Positions 41,797 through 51,182 of a DNA stretch of 64,000 nt are shown here, in pieces. Source of the DNA: Nocardia pseudobrasiliensis NBRC 108224 (GTDB lineage Bacteria > Actinomycetota > Actinomycetes > Mycobacteriales > Mycobacteriaceae); the NCBI RefSeq assembly GCF_001613105.1, contig NZ_BDBS01000024.1, positions 118,080-182,079 of the forward strand, in the 5' to 3' direction. The notes beneath the pieces are model-generated. The model was not told the DNA's origin, ran no database searches, and worked only from the letters and a program-made list of their open reading frames with translations. The translations under genes were made by a program, and so were the position numbers. Position 1 is the stretch's first letter, and each line of letters starts with the position of its first letter.

Positions 41797-42613
41797 ACTG
41801 CCGGTTGGCGTAGCGCATCGCGGTCTCGTACGGCCAGGCGAATTTGCGGGCGAACCAGTAGCCCACGCGGATATCGGTGGAGGTGTACACCAGGAAGCGA
41901 TTGCGCTTGATACCGGCGATGATTCGATCGGCCACATGTTCCGGCGTCGCCGCGCGGCCCACGAACGCCCCGCGCAGCTTCGCCATGCGCGGATCGTCGG
42001 GATCCAGGCCCACGATCTGCACCGTGCCGACCAGCGGGGTGTGCACCGCACCCGGAACCACCAGGCTGACCCCGATGTCGTGGCGCTCCAGATCGAAGCG
42101 CAGCACCTCGGAGATCCCGCGCAGCCCGTATTTGGCCGCGCTGTAGGCGGCGTGCCACGGGAAGGCGAGCAGTCCGGCCGCCGAGGACACGTTCACCAGA
42201 TGTCCGCCGCGCCCGGCCCGCACCATCGGCGGGACGAAGTTCTCGATGATGTGAATGGGGCCCATGAGATTCACCTCGATCATCGACCGCCAGTGCCGAT
42301 GCTCGAGGTTCTCCACGGTGCCCCAGGTGGAGATGCCCGCGATATTCATGACCACATCGAGACTGTCGTGTGCGTCGTGCACCCGCTGCGCCCACGCGGT
42401 GACCGCGTCGTAGTCGGATATGTCCAGCGCCTGCGCGTCGAGCACCTCACCATCGGCCGCACGGACCAGTTCCACCGTCTCGGCCAGTCCCGCGGCGGCG
42501 ATATCGGTGAGCACCAGATGCGCTCCGGCGCGGGCGGCGGCCAGCGCGGTGGCCCGGCCGATGCCGCTGGCCGCGCCGGTGATGAGGCATTTACGGCCGG
42601 ACAGATCCTTCAT
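41753..42613 (-). CDS. Short-chain dehydrogenase/reductase
   Basis: A 286-residue classical SDR: cofactor motif TGAASGIG (12-19), NIAG near 90, and the catalytic Ser144, Tyr157, Lys161 (YSAAK). Asp37 after the second strand (VLTDI) suggests NAD(H). The extended C-terminus (RFLVYTSTDIRVGYWFARKF) occurs in membrane-associated SDRs acting on retinol- or lipid-like substrates. Specific substrate unknown. It is monocistronic and its tail overlaps the sigma-factor gene by 44 bases on the opposite strand. Confidence 0.88.
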   Translation of the reverse strand: MKDLSGRKCLITGAASGIGRATALAAARAGAHLVLTDIAAAGLAETVELVRAADGEVLDAQALDISDYDAVTAWAQRVHDAHDSLDVVMNIAGISTWGTVENLEHRHWRSMIEVNLMGPIHIIENFVPPMVRAGRGGHLVNVSSAAGLLAFPWHAAYSAAKYGLRGISEVLRFDLERHDIGVSLVVPGAVHTPLVGTVQIVGLDPDDPRMAKLRGAFVGRAATPEHVADRIIAGIKRNRFLVYTSTDIRVGYWFARKFAWPYETAMRYANRQFSKLLPAQQDSMSR

Positions 42614-42738
42614 GGATGTTCACCCTAGCTATTGCGAACAAGGTTGTACACAGCTCATTTCCGCCCGCTGCCAACCGTTGAATTCACGCTGATCGGGACG
42701 GCAGACACGGATAAGGGTGTCCGATACGTTCGAATTCA

Positions 42739-42826
42739 CCATCCAGAGCGGTTGAGAGATCTGGCTCGACGAGACCGCAGCAACCCCCCGCGAGCCGGGT
42801 GCGGGTGCTACCGCCAGGACCGATGG
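42739..42826 (+). promoter_or_regulatory. SAM (S-box) riboswitch controlling the 12-gene operon
   Basis: The segment has the S-box core in actinobacterial form: CCAGAGCGGTTGAGAG, CTGGCTCGACGAGACCGC, AGCAACC, then GGTGCTACCGCCAGGACCGATGG. P1 pairs CCAT (42739-42742) with ATGG (42823-42826). GGAGG (42825-42829), the ribosome-binding site of the permease gene at 42840, overlaps the 3' side of P1, so SAM binding should hide it and act on translation. The riboswitch implies expression when SAM/methionine is low. Confidence 0.9.
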
Positions 42827-42839
42827 AGGACCGCGATAT

Positions 42840-43781
42840 ATGACCACAGTGGCCGCTATCGATCCCTCGACCACCGATGCGGTGGCCGAGGACGCGCTGC
42901 CGGTCGCGCGCACCCGGCATCCGTGGCGCTGGCTCGCGGCGGCCGTCGCGCTGGTGCTGGTCGCCCAGTTCGCGCACGGGCTGATCACCAATCCCGGCTG
43001 GGACTGGCCGACTTTCGCCAGATACTTCACCGCCGATTCGGTCCTCGCCGCGCTGAAACTGACTGTGGAGCTGACCTTCTGGGGCACACTGTTCGGCTTC
43101 CTGCTCGGCATCTGGCTGGCCGTGGCGCGGCTGTCGAAAATCCCTGTACTGCAAGTGATCGCGTGGGCCTACGTATGGGCGTTCCGCTCGATTCCGCTGA
43201 TCGTGCAGCTGCTGTTCTGGTTCAACATCGCCTATCTGTACAAGCGCCTGTCGATCGGAATCCCGTTCGGCCCCGCGTTTTTCAGCTTCGATGTCAACGG
43301 CGTGCTCAGCGGCTTCACCGCCGCGGTGATCGGATTGGCGCTGCATCAGGCGGCGTACTCGGCCGAAATCATCCGCGCCGGAATCATATCCGTGGATCCC
43401 GGTCAGCTGGAGGCGGCGAAATCGCTGGGCCTGCCGTGGCGGCGACAGTTCTTCACCATCGTGGCGCCGCAGGCCATGCGCGGCATCCTGCCCAATGCGG
43501 CCAACGAGGTGATCAGCCTGTTCAAGGGCACCTCGATCGTTTCGGTGATGGCGATCGCCGAGCTGTTCTACCAGGTGCAGGTGATCTACGGCCGCAACGG
43601 TCGAGTGGTGCCGCTGCTGATGGTGGCCACGGTCTGGTACATCGTGCTCACCAGCGTGCTGAGCGTCGTTCAGTACTACATCGAGCGGCATTTCGCCAAG
43701 GGCAGTCAGCGTGACCTACCGCCCACGCCCTGGCAGCGGGTGCGCGGCAAGGTGGCCGAGATCACGGGGGAGCGGCGATGA
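42840..43781 (+). CDS. Amino-acid ABC transporter permease (PAAT/HisM type)
   Basis: The 313-residue protein has an N-terminal extension, five or six membrane helices and the PAAT permease loop SLGLPWRRQFFTIVAPQAMRG; LTVELTFWGTLFGFLLG and FRSIPLIVQLLFWF are typical of polar amino acid permeases. Its start lies in reach of the SAM riboswitch. It overlaps the ATPase gene by 4 bases. No PAAT-type binding protein is encoded next to it, so the substrate may be captured by a protein encoded elsewhere. A sulfur amino acid such as an S-alkylcysteine or methionine is likely from the riboswitch. Confidence 0.9.
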   Translation: MTTVAAIDPSTTDAVAEDALPVARTRHPWRWLAAAVALVLVAQFAHGLITNPGWDWPTFARYFTADSVLAALKLTVELTFWGTLFGFLLGIWLAVARLSKIPVLQVIAWAYVWAFRSIPLIVQLLFWFNIAYLYKRLSIGIPFGPAFFSFDVNGVLSGFTAAVIGLALHQAAYSAEIIRAGIISVDPGQLEAAKSLGLPWRRQFFTIVAPQAMRGILPNAANEVISLFKGTSIVSVMAIAELFYQVQVIYGRNGRVVPLLMVATVWYIVLTSVLSVVQYYIERHFAKGSQRDLPPTPWQRVRGKVAEITGERR

Positions 43782-44542
43782 GCGAATACACCGTCGAATT
43801 ACGGGGCGTGCGTAAACATTTCGGGGTCAACGAGGTGCTGCGCGGGATAGATCTCGCGGTACGCCCGGGCGAGGTGACCGTGATCCTGGGCCCGTCCGGA
43901 TCCGGTAAGTCGACGCTGCTGCGGACCATCAATCATCTGGAGAAGGTCGACGCCGGAACCGTGCGGGTGGCCGGTGAACTGGTCGGCTATCGCCGCCGCG
44001 GCGCGAAACTGCACGAGCTGAGCGAGCGGGAGATCCTGCGGCAGCGCTCGCGCATCGGCTTCGTGTTCCAGAGCTTCAATCTGTTTCCGCATCTGACGGT
44101 GCTGGAAAATATTGCGCTGGCGCCGATTTCGGCCCAGGGCCGCTCGCGTGCCGAGGTCGAGGCCGAGGCGGTGGAACTGCTGGAGCGGGTCGGCCTGGCC
44201 GAGAAGGCCCACGAATATCCGCGGCGGCTGTCCGGCGGTCAGCAGCAGCGGGTGGCTATCGCTCGCGCTCTGGCGCTGCGACCGCGCGTGGTGCTGTTCG
44301 ACGAACCGACCTCCGCGCTGGATCCGGAACTGGTCGGCGAGGTGCTCGACGTGATCCGGGCACTGGCCCGCGACGGCGCGACGCTGGTCATCGTCACCCA
44401 CGAGGTCGGCTTCGCCCGCGAGATCGCCGACACCGTGGTGCTCATGGACGACGGGCGGATCGTCGAGCAGGGCCCGCCGGGGCAGGTGCTCGACAATCCG
44501 ACCCATTCGCGCACCAAATCCTTTCTCGCGCATGTCCTCTGA
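43778..44542 (+). CDS. Amino-acid ABC transporter ATPase
   Basis: A 254-residue ATPase of the polar amino acid group (GlnQ/HisP): Walker A GPSGSGKST (38-46), FVFQSFNLFPHLTVLENI, signature LSGGQQQR, Walker B VVLFDEPTSALDPELVGEVL and IVTHEVGFAREIAD. It overlaps the permease gene by 4 bases and together they form the first transporter of the operon. Confidence 0.93.
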   Translation: MSEYTVELRGVRKHFGVNEVLRGIDLAVRPGEVTVILGPSGSGKSTLLRTINHLEKVDAGTVRVAGELVGYRRRGAKLHELSEREILRQRSRIGFVFQSFNLFPHLTVLENIALAPISAQGRSRAEVEAEAVELLERVGLAEKAHEYPRRLSGGQQQRVAIARALALRPRVVLFDEPTSALDPELVGEVLDVIRALARDGATLVIVTHEVGFAREIADTVVLMDDGRIVEQGPPGQVLDNPTHSRTKSFLAHVL

Positions 44543-44579
44543 GCGGGCCTCGGCCCGCCACGCCTCGAAGGGGAGAAGT

Positions 44580-45068
44580 ATGACTTCGGTTCGCCACATC
44601 GCCCAGGACGACGCCCTGGCCGCGCCGCTGCTGGCCGAGCTGGCCATCGAATACAGCTCGCGCTACGGCCGCACCGCGGGCGAGGTGCACGCGGATCTGG
44701 TGACCTATCCGGCCGATCATTTCGCGCCGCCGCACGGCGGGCTGCTGGTGGTGCTCGAGGACGGAGAACCGGTGGCGGGCGGCGCATTTCAGCGCTACGA
44801 CGAGCAGACCGCCGAACTCAAACGCATCTGGACCGCGAGCACCCATCGCCGGAAAGGTCTGGGCCGCATCGTCCTGGAACATCTCGAGGCCGAAATCGCC
44901 CGGCGCGGCTACCGGCGGATCTATCTGACCACCGGCCCGCGCCAGCCCGAGGCCGTCGCCCTCTACAACGCCACCGGCTACACCGCCCTGACGCGCGACA
45001 TCGTCACCGAGGTCGGCGCGCTGCATCCGTTCGAGAAGTATCTGACCGAGGAGGCGTCTGTCGCATGA
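44580..45068 (+). CDS. GNAT family N-acetyltransferase
   Basis: The 162-residue protein has the GNAT core: LVVLEDGEPVAGGAFQRY, then ELKRIWTASTHRRKGLGRIVLEHLEAE (acetyl-CoA pyrophosphate loop RRKGLG) and YLTTGPRQPEAVALYNATGY. ATG 44580 follows GGGGAG. It sits between an amino-acid transporter and a monooxygenase and overlaps the latter by 4 bases, the arrangement seen in Bacillus operons where an acetyltransferase N-acetylates S-alkylcysteines before C-S cleavage. That substrate is inference here. Confidence 0.87.
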   Translation: MTSVRHIAQDDALAAPLLAELAIEYSSRYGRTAGEVHADLVTYPADHFAPPHGGLLVVLEDGEPVAGGAFQRYDEQTAELKRIWTASTHRRKGLGRIVLEHLEAEIARRGYRRIYLTTGPRQPEAVALYNATGYTALTRDIVTEVGALHPFEKYLTEEASVA

Positions 45069-46120
45069 GGTTCCTGCTGCTGACCCTCATCACCCATCAG
45101 CCCGATCCCGTCACCGGCGCGGTCGAATCACCGGCTCGGCGATTGCGTCGCGCGGTCGAATCCGCCCGGCTCGCCGAGGAACTCGGCTACGACGGCTTCG
45201 CGGTCGGTGAGCGCCACGAGGATCCGTTCATCTCCTCGGCCCCGCCGGTGGTGCTCAGCCATATCGCCGCGGTGACCTCCTCGATCGCGCTGTTCACCGG
45301 CGTCACCACCTTGAGTCTGCTCGATCCGGTGCGCGCGTTCGAGGACTATTCGACGCTGGACAATCTGTCGGGCGGCCGCCTCGAACTGATCATCGGCAAG
45401 GGCAACGGCGCGGCGCAGGCGAAGCTGTTCCACGTCACGGCCGAGGATCAGTGGGAGCGCAACCGTGAGGGGTACGACCTGCTGCGGCTGCTGTGGGAGA
45501 ACGAGTCGGTCACCTGGAGCGGGCGGTTCCGCCCGGCGCTGACCGAGGCCAAGGCGCTGCCGCGGCCGCTGCAGCCGCGCCTGCGCATCTGGCACGGCAG
45601 CGCCACCAGCCGCGATTCGGTGGAACTGGCCGCGCGTCACGGTGATCCGGTGTTCTCGGCGAATGTCACCTATCCGATCGACTCCTACGCCGAACTGATC
45701 GCCCACTACCGCGAGCGCTGGGCCGCATACGGTCACGATCCGGCACAGGCCCTGGTCGGCGCGGGCACCGCCGGGTTCTACGTCACCCGCGATTCACAGG
45801 ACGCACTGCGCGCCTACCGGCCGATCTTCGAGGCCCGCCAGGCCGTCGCGCGAGAACACAACCTGCCCATCGTCTTTCCCACCGTCGAGGATTTCGTCGA
45901 GCGCAGTTCCGCTCTGGTCGGCAGTCCACAGCAGGTATTGGAGAAGGTCGAGCGCTATCACCGGGGCCTGGGCCACGAGGTGATCCACCTGAGCGCCGAC
46001 GGCGACGGCCTCACCGATAAACAGCACCGCGAAAGCCTCGAACTGTTTCAGGCCGAGGTCGCCCCGGAACTGCGCCGCCGCATCGCGAGCCGCCCTCTGG
46101 GCGCGCAGCGACATTTGTAG
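45065..46120 (+). CDS. Luciferase-like flavin-dependent monooxygenase
   Basis: A 351-residue LLM-class protein: SARLAEELGYDGFAVGERH near 35-53, SIALFTGVTTLSLLDPVRAFEDYSTLDNLSGGRLELIIGKG (the family core), WHGSATSRDSVELAARHGD and a long C-terminal helical part. It is shorter than the NtaA/SnaA group and resembles the alkanal-type LLM branch. It overlaps the acetyltransferase gene by 4 bases. Oxygenation of an acetylated sulfur amino acid or of a product would fit the operon; the substrate is unknown. Confidence 0.85.
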   Translation: MRFLLLTLITHQPDPVTGAVESPARRLRRAVESARLAEELGYDGFAVGERHEDPFISSAPPVVLSHIAAVTSSIALFTGVTTLSLLDPVRAFEDYSTLDNLSGGRLELIIGKGNGAAQAKLFHVTAEDQWERNREGYDLLRLLWENESVTWSGRFRPALTEAKALPRPLQPRLRIWHGSATSRDSVELAARHGDPVFSANVTYPIDSYAELIAHYRERWAAYGHDPAQALVGAGTAGFYVTRDSQDALRAYRPIFEARQAVAREHNLPIVFPTVEDFVERSSALVGSPQQVLEKVERYHRGLGHEVIHLSADGDGLTDKQHRESLELFQAEVAPELRRRIASRPLGAQRHL

Positions 46121-46136
46121 AGAAGGAACCACCCCG

Positions 46137-47744
46137 ATGAAACGACCCCTGGCCCTGTTCGGCGCCGTCGCCGCGACCGTCTCGCTGGCCGCGTGCGGCG
46201 CCGACACCGCCGGAGGCGAGTCCGCCGGACCGCCACATTCGGGCGGCACCCTGCGCTACGGTCTGTCGCAACCGCCGACCTGCTCGGATCCGGCGCAGTC
46301 CGGCACCAACCAAACCCTGTATGTGACACGGCAGATCGTCGATTCGCTGGTCGACCAGGATCCGGCCTCCGGCGAGATCCGGCCGTGGCTGGCCGACACC
46401 TGGACCGTCGCACCCGACGCCCGCGGCTTCACCTTCCACCTGCGCGAGGGCATCACCTTCAGCGACGGCACGCCGCTGACCGCGGATTCGGTGCGCAAGA
46501 ACTTCGACGCCATCGTGCACACCGTCGGCGCGGCCAAGGCACCGCTGGCGGCGAGCTATCTGGCCGGATACACCGGCACCACGGTCGTGGACCCGCAGAC
46601 GGCCCGCGTCGAATTCGCCACGCCCAACGCGCAATTCCTGCAGGCCGCCTCGACGCCGCAGCTGGGCATCCTGTCCGAGGCCGACACCGCGAAATCCGCC
46701 GACGACCGCTGCCTGGGCGCGAATATCGGCAGCGGGCCGTTCACCTACGCCGAATACAAACAGGGCGCGTCGGCGACGCTGGCCAAACGCACCGGATATC
46801 GCTGGGGTTCGGCGGTATTCGCCAATCACGGCGACGCCTATCTGGACCGCATCGCCTTCACCGTCATCCCCGAGTCGGGCGTGCGGACCGGCAGCCTGTC
46901 GTCCGGACAGCTCGATGCCGTCAGCGACGCCCTGGCCCAGGATGTGCCGCAGATCGAGGCCACCGGCGGGAAGGTGCTGTTCTACGCCAATCCGGGGCTG
47001 CCGTTCGGGCTGCAGCCCAATGTTAATCGGGGTCCGCTGCGCGATGCGGCGGTGCGGGGCGCGCTGCGCACTGCGATCGATCGCAAGGAACTGGTCGACA
47101 CCGTACTGGGCCCGCAGTTCAAGACCGGCACCAGCGCTTTGGCGAGCACCACACCGGGCTATGTGGATCAGTCGGGACAACTCGGCTACGACCCCGACGC
47201 GGCCAAGCGCGCACTGGACGCGGCGGGCTGGGCGCCCGGGCCGGACGGCATTCGCGCCAAGGACGGGCAGCGGCTGTCGTTCGGGGTCATGTTCAGCGCG
47301 GTATTCGCCGGTAATCAGGCCATTCTGGAACTGGCGCAGCAGCAGGTCCGCAAGGTCGGGATCGAGTTGCGGCTGGAACCGGTCCCGCAGAACGAGGCCA
47401 CGGCCCGGCAGAACACCCGCGACTTCGACTCCACCTACTACAACCTCACCCGCGCCGACGGCGACATTCTGCGCACCACCTTCGGCCTGGATCAGCGAAA
47501 CCTCAACGGGCGCGGACCGATTCCGCCATTGGATCAGGCGCTCTCGGGCGAGCTGGCCACCACCGACGCCGCGGAGCGGGCGAAGCTGATCGGGCAGGCG
47601 CAGCGGCAGGTGCTCGACGAGGGGCTGTGGATTCCGACGGTCGAGCTGTCGCAGTCCATCGGCGTGGCGAACAGCGTGGCGGATGTGAAGTTCGAGGCGT
47701 CGGGCCGGTTGCAGTTCCACGACACCTGGTTGCGGGGGCGATGA
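46137..47744 (+). CDS. ABC transporter substrate-binding lipoprotein, SBP_bac_5 (peptide/opine) family
   Basis: The 535-residue lipoprotein has a lipobox ending at Cys20 (VSLAAC) and the family 5 fold: GGTLRYGLSQPPTCSDPAQ, ADTWTVAPDARGFTFHLREGITFSDGTPLTADSV, NRGPLRDAAVRGALRTAIDR, and the closing DEGLWIPTVELSQS. Family 5 proteins bind oligopeptides, opines, glutathione or metal complexes. With the two permeases and double ATPase that follow, it makes a complete second importer in the sulfur operon. Confidence 0.92.
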   Translation: MKRPLALFGAVAATVSLAACGADTAGGESAGPPHSGGTLRYGLSQPPTCSDPAQSGTNQTLYVTRQIVDSLVDQDPASGEIRPWLADTWTVAPDARGFTFHLREGITFSDGTPLTADSVRKNFDAIVHTVGAAKAPLAASYLAGYTGTTVVDPQTARVEFATPNAQFLQAASTPQLGILSEADTAKSADDRCLGANIGSGPFTYAEYKQGASATLAKRTGYRWGSAVFANHGDAYLDRIAFTVIPESGVRTGSLSSGQLDAVSDALAQDVPQIEATGGKVLFYANPGLPFGLQPNVNRGPLRDAAVRGALRTAIDRKELVDTVLGPQFKTGTSALASTTPGYVDQSGQLGYDPDAAKRALDAAGWAPGPDGIRAKDGQRLSFGVMFSAVFAGNQAILELAQQQVRKVGIELRLEPVPQNEATARQNTRDFDSTYYNLTRADGDILRTTFGLDQRNLNGRGPIPPLDQALSGELATTDAAERAKLIGQAQRQVLDEGLWIPTVELSQSIGVANSVADVKFEASGRLQFHDTWLRGR

Positions 47745-47748
47745 GCCG

Positions 47749-48699
47749 ATGACCCGATATGTGACCCTCCGACTTCTCCAGGCCGTCGCGGTGCTGTGGG
47801 CGGCGTTCACGGCCTCCTTCGCCGTGCTGTACCTGCTGCCCGGTGATCCGGTGGAACTGGCCGCGGGAGCCACTCCCGGCACACCGGTCGATCCGGCCGC
47901 GATCGCCGAGATGCGGGCGCGCTACGGGCTGGATCGGCCGGTGTGGCAACAGTATTGGACGGCGCTCGAACACGCGGTGCGCGGCGATCTGGGCCGGTCC
48001 ATCGGTACGGGTCAGTCGGTCACCGATGCGCTCGGGGAGGCATTGCCGTCCACGCTCGCGCTGGCCACGGTGACGCTGACGCTGGCGGTGGTGTTCGGCA
48101 CGGCCTTGGCATTGTCCGCCGCCTACACCGAGAAGCGCTGGCTGCGAGGGTTTTTGACCTCACTGCCGCCCGTCGGGGCGGCCGCGCCGACCTTCTGGGT
48201 GGGTCTGCTTCTGCTGCAGCTGTTCTCGTTCCGGCTGCGGTTGTTTCCCGCCTTCGGCGGCACCGGATTCAAAGGCGTCGTACTGCCCGCGATCACGCTG
48301 GCCGTCCCGATCGGCGCTGTGATCGCGCAGGTGCTCTACAGCAGCCTGTCGCAGACCTGGCGGCAGCCCTTCGTGGAAGTGGCCTTCGCCAAGGGCGCTT
48401 CGCGGCGCTGGGTGCAACTGCGGCATGTGCTGCGCCCGGCGCTCGCGCCCGCGCTGACCGTGGCGGGGGTGTGGGTCGGCACGGTGCTGGCGGGATCGGT
48501 GGTCGTGGAGACCGTGTTCTCGCGGGCGGGCATCGGCCGGTTGACCCAGACCGCGGTGCTGAATCAGGACATCCCCGTGGTGCAGGGCGTCATCGTGCTG
48601 ACCGCGCTGGCGTTCGTCCTGGTGAATCTCGCCGTCGACCTCGTACTTCCCCTGTTCGATCCGCGGGTCGTGCGGGGCAATCGGATTGGAGGGGCCTAG
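47749..48699 (+). CDS. Dipeptide/oligopeptide-type ABC permease, DppB-like
   Basis: The 316-residue permease has six helices with an N-terminal TM anchoring the typical TLRLLQAVAVLWAAFTASFA start, the ADLGRS-like GDLGRSIGTGQSVTDAL loop, and the docking loop FAKGASRRWVQLRHVLRPAL. It starts 4 bases after the binding-protein stop. It pairs with the DppC-like permease directly following. Confidence 0.92.
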   Translation: MTRYVTLRLLQAVAVLWAAFTASFAVLYLLPGDPVELAAGATPGTPVDPAAIAEMRARYGLDRPVWQQYWTALEHAVRGDLGRSIGTGQSVTDALGEALPSTLALATVTLTLAVVFGTALALSAAYTEKRWLRGFLTSLPPVGAAAPTFWVGLLLLQLFSFRLRLFPAFGGTGFKGVVLPAITLAVPIGAVIAQVLYSSLSQTWRQPFVEVAFAKGASRRWVQLRHVLRPALAPALTVAGVWVGTVLAGSVVVETVFSRAGIGRLTQTAVLNQDIPVVQGVIVLTALAFVLVNLAVDLVLPLFDPRVVRGNRIGGA

Positions 48700-49575
48700 A
48701 TGACCGAGGTGCTCGCCGCTCCCCGGCCGGATCTCGACCGGCTCGGCGCGCCCGGCTGGGCATGGGCGGGAAAGACATTGCGCGCCAATATATTCGTGGC
48801 GCTGTCGGTACTCGTGCTGGCGCTGGCCCTCGGCTGGGCGGTGGCGCCGTCGGTATTCGCGGGGCGTGACCCGTTGATCGGCGTGCCCGCGGAGAAGCTG
48901 CGCGGGCCCAGTGCGCGGCACTGGTTCGGCACCGACAATCTCGGACGTGACATCTACACCCGAGTGGTGCACGCGGCCGGACTGTCGCTGACCGCCACGG
49001 TGGCCGCGGTGTTGCTCGGACTGGTGCTCGGGGCGCTGATCGGGCTGATCGCGGGTGCGGCCGGGGGCGTGGTCGACACGGTGATCATGCGGATCGTGGA
49101 TGTGCTGCTGTCGATTCCGGAACTGCTGACCGCGCTGGCGCTGGTGACTGTGCTGGGCTTCGGCACCCGCAATGTGGCGATCGCGGTGGGCCTCGCGCTG
49201 GTGGCCCGGTTCGCCCGGGTGATGCGCGCGGAGGTGCTGCGGGTGCGACGCGCGCCGTATGTGGAGGCCGCCTTCGCCGCGGGTGTGCGCTGGCCGATCG
49301 TGCTGGGGCGACACATTCTGCGCAACGCCTATGCGCCCGTCGCGGCCCTGGCGGCAGTCGAATTCGGGGTCGCGGTGCTGGCGGTGTCCTCGCTGAGCTT
49401 TCTCGGCTACGGCGCGGTTCCGCCCACTCCCGAATGGGGTTCGCTGATCGCCGAGGGCCGCAACTTCCTGGCCACGTCCTGGTGGATGACCACCCTGCCG
49501 GGCCTGGTCATTGTCGCGGTCGTTCTCGCCGCCCAGCGCCTCGCGCGTGCCATCGGACAGGACGGTGCGCGATGA
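48700..49575 (+). CDS. Dipeptide/oligopeptide-type ABC permease, DppC-like
   Basis: A 291-residue permease with the DppC hallmarks: HWFGTDNLGRDIYTRVVHAA near 72-91, LGALIGLIAGAAGGVVDTVIMRIVDVLLSIP, and EAAFAAGVRWPIVLGRHILRN as the ATPase-docking loop. Its ATG follows the DppB-like stop with no gap and its end overlaps the ATPase gene by 4 bases. Confidence 0.92.
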   Translation: MTEVLAAPRPDLDRLGAPGWAWAGKTLRANIFVALSVLVLALALGWAVAPSVFAGRDPLIGVPAEKLRGPSARHWFGTDNLGRDIYTRVVHAAGLSLTATVAAVLLGLVLGALIGLIAGAAGGVVDTVIMRIVDVLLSIPELLTALALVTVLGFGTRNVAIAVGLALVARFARVMRAEVLRVRRAPYVEAAFAAGVRWPIVLGRHILRNAYAPVAALAAVEFGVAVLAVSSLSFLGYGAVPPTPEWGSLIAEGRNFLATSWWMTTLPGLVIVAVVLAAQRLARAIGQDGAR

Positions 49576-51182
49576 GTGCGGCCGAGCTGCTGCGGATCGA
49601 GGATCTGCGGGTCGAGTACCCCGCCACCGACACCGTTGCCGTGCGGGGCGTTTCGCTTACGGTCTCGCAGGGGGAGACCGTGGCCCTGGTCGGCGAATCC
49701 GGCTCGGGCAAGTCCAGCCTGGCCCACGCGGTGATCGGGCTGCTGTCCGGCGGCTCGATCACCGGCGGACGGATAGCTTTCGCGGGCGATCGGATCGACG
49801 ACGCGTCGCAGCGGTCCCTGCGCCGAATCCGCGGCGCGCGTATCGGTTTGGTGCCACAGGATCCGGGCACCTCGTTGAATCCGGTACTGCGCATCGGTGA
49901 TCAGGTCGGTGAGGCGCTGCGGATCCACGGTCGCGCCACCCGCAAAACGGCGTGGGCCCGGGCCGTGGCGATCCTGTCCGAGGCCGGACTGGATCGGCCC
50001 GAACTGCGGGCCCGGCAGTATCCCCAGGATCTGTCCGGCGGCCAGCGCCAGCGGGTGCTGATCGGAATCGCGCTGGCCTGCCGCCCCGAACTGGTGATCG
50101 CCGACGAGCCGACCAGCGCGCTGGATGTGACCGTGCAGCGGCGCATCCTCGATCATCTGGCCGCGCGCACGGCCGAGACCGGCAGCGCGGTACTGCTGAT
50201 CACCCACGACCTGGGTGTGGCGGCGGAGCGGGCCGATCGCATCGTGGTCATGCGCGGCGGCGAGATCGTCGAAACCGGAGCCACCGCGGCGGTGCTCGCC
50301 AATCCCCGGCACGAATACACCCAGCGGCTGCTCGCGGCCGCGCCGAGTCTGGACACCGACGTGCGGCCCGCGCGCCCGGCCGCCGAGACGCCGCTGCTCT
50401 CGGCGACCGGATTGCGCCGCGGCTTCCGCATCGGCCGCGGCGAGACCCTGACCGCCGTCGACGACGTCGCGCTACATGTCGATCGCGGCGAAACCCTGGC
50501 CGTGGTGGGCGAATCCGGCTCCGGCAAGACGACCACCGCGCGCATCCTGGCCCGATTCGAACCCGCCGACGCCGGAACGATCACCTTCGACGGACTCGAT
50601 ATCGGGCGGCTGCGCGGCGGGCGGCTGCGCGAACTGCGCCGCCGTATCCAATTCGTGCACCAGAACCCTTATGCCGCACTGAATCCCAAACTCACCGTCG
50701 CGCAGACCATCGCGGAACCGTTGCGGGCCTTCGCCGTCGGCGATCGTGCCGAGCGGCGCGCCCGCGTGGACGAACTACTCGATCAGGTCGCCTTGTCGCA
50801 CACCTATGGGCGACGGCGACCGGCGGAACTGTCCGGCGGGCAGCGTCAGCGCGTCGCCATCGCGCGCGCCCTGGCCCTGCATCCGGATCTGGTGATTCTC
50901 GACGAACCGGTTTCGGCCCTGGACGTTTCGGTACAGGCCCAGATCCTCGACCTGCTCGAGCGGCTGCAGCGTGAACTGGGCCTGAGCTATCTGTTCATCA
51001 CCCACGACCTGGCCGTGGTCCGGCGCGTCGCCGACCGGGTGGCGGTCATGCGTGCCGGGGCGATCGTCGAGACGTCCGGGACCGCGGAGCTGTTCCAGCA
51101 TCCGCGCCACGAGTACACCCGCGAACTGCTGTCGGCCATACCGGGGGCCCGGACGCCGACCGCCATCGAAAGGACGGCCTGA
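49572..51182 (+). CDS. Fused double ABC ATPase (DppD-DppF type)
   Basis: The 536-residue protein contains two complete ABC domains in one chain: Walker A GESGSGKSS (41-49), signature LSGGQRQR and Walker B VIADEPTSALDVT in the first; GESGSGKTT (near 312-320), a second LSGGQRQR, VILDEPVSALDVS and FITHDLAVVRRVAD in the second. Peptide importers usually use two separate ATPases; the fusion supplies both. It overlaps the DppC-like gene by 4 bases and is directly followed by a monooxygenase gene. Confidence 0.93.
   Translation: MSAAELLRIEDLRVEYPATDTVAVRGVSLTVSQGETVALVGESGSGKSSLAHAVIGLLSGGSITGGRIAFAGDRIDDASQRSLRRIRGARIGLVPQDPGTSLNPVLRIGDQVGEALRIHGRATRKTAWARAVAILSEAGLDRPELRARQYPQDLSGGQRQRVLIGIALACRPELVIADEPTSALDVTVQRRILDHLAARTAETGSAVLLITHDLGVAAERADRIVVMRGGEIVETGATAAVLANPRHEYTQRLLAAAPSLDTDVRPARPAAETPLLSATGLRRGFRIGRGETLTAVDDVALHVDRGETLAVVGESGSGKTTTARILARFEPADAGTITFDGLDIGRLRGGRLRELRRRIQFVHQNPYAALNPKLTVAQTIAEPLRAFAVGDRAERRARVDELLDQVALSHTYGRRRPAELSGGQRQRVAIARALALHPDLVILDEPVSALDVSVQAQILDLLERLQRELGLSYLFITHDLAVVRRVADRVAVMRAGAIVETSGTAELFQHPRHEYTRELLSAIPGARTPTAIERTA

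Noticed and set aside
48160..49314. 384-codon minus-strand ORF across the permease genes
   Set aside because: His/Arg/Gln-rich shadow; the plus-strand DppB and DppC permeases are complete and coupled.
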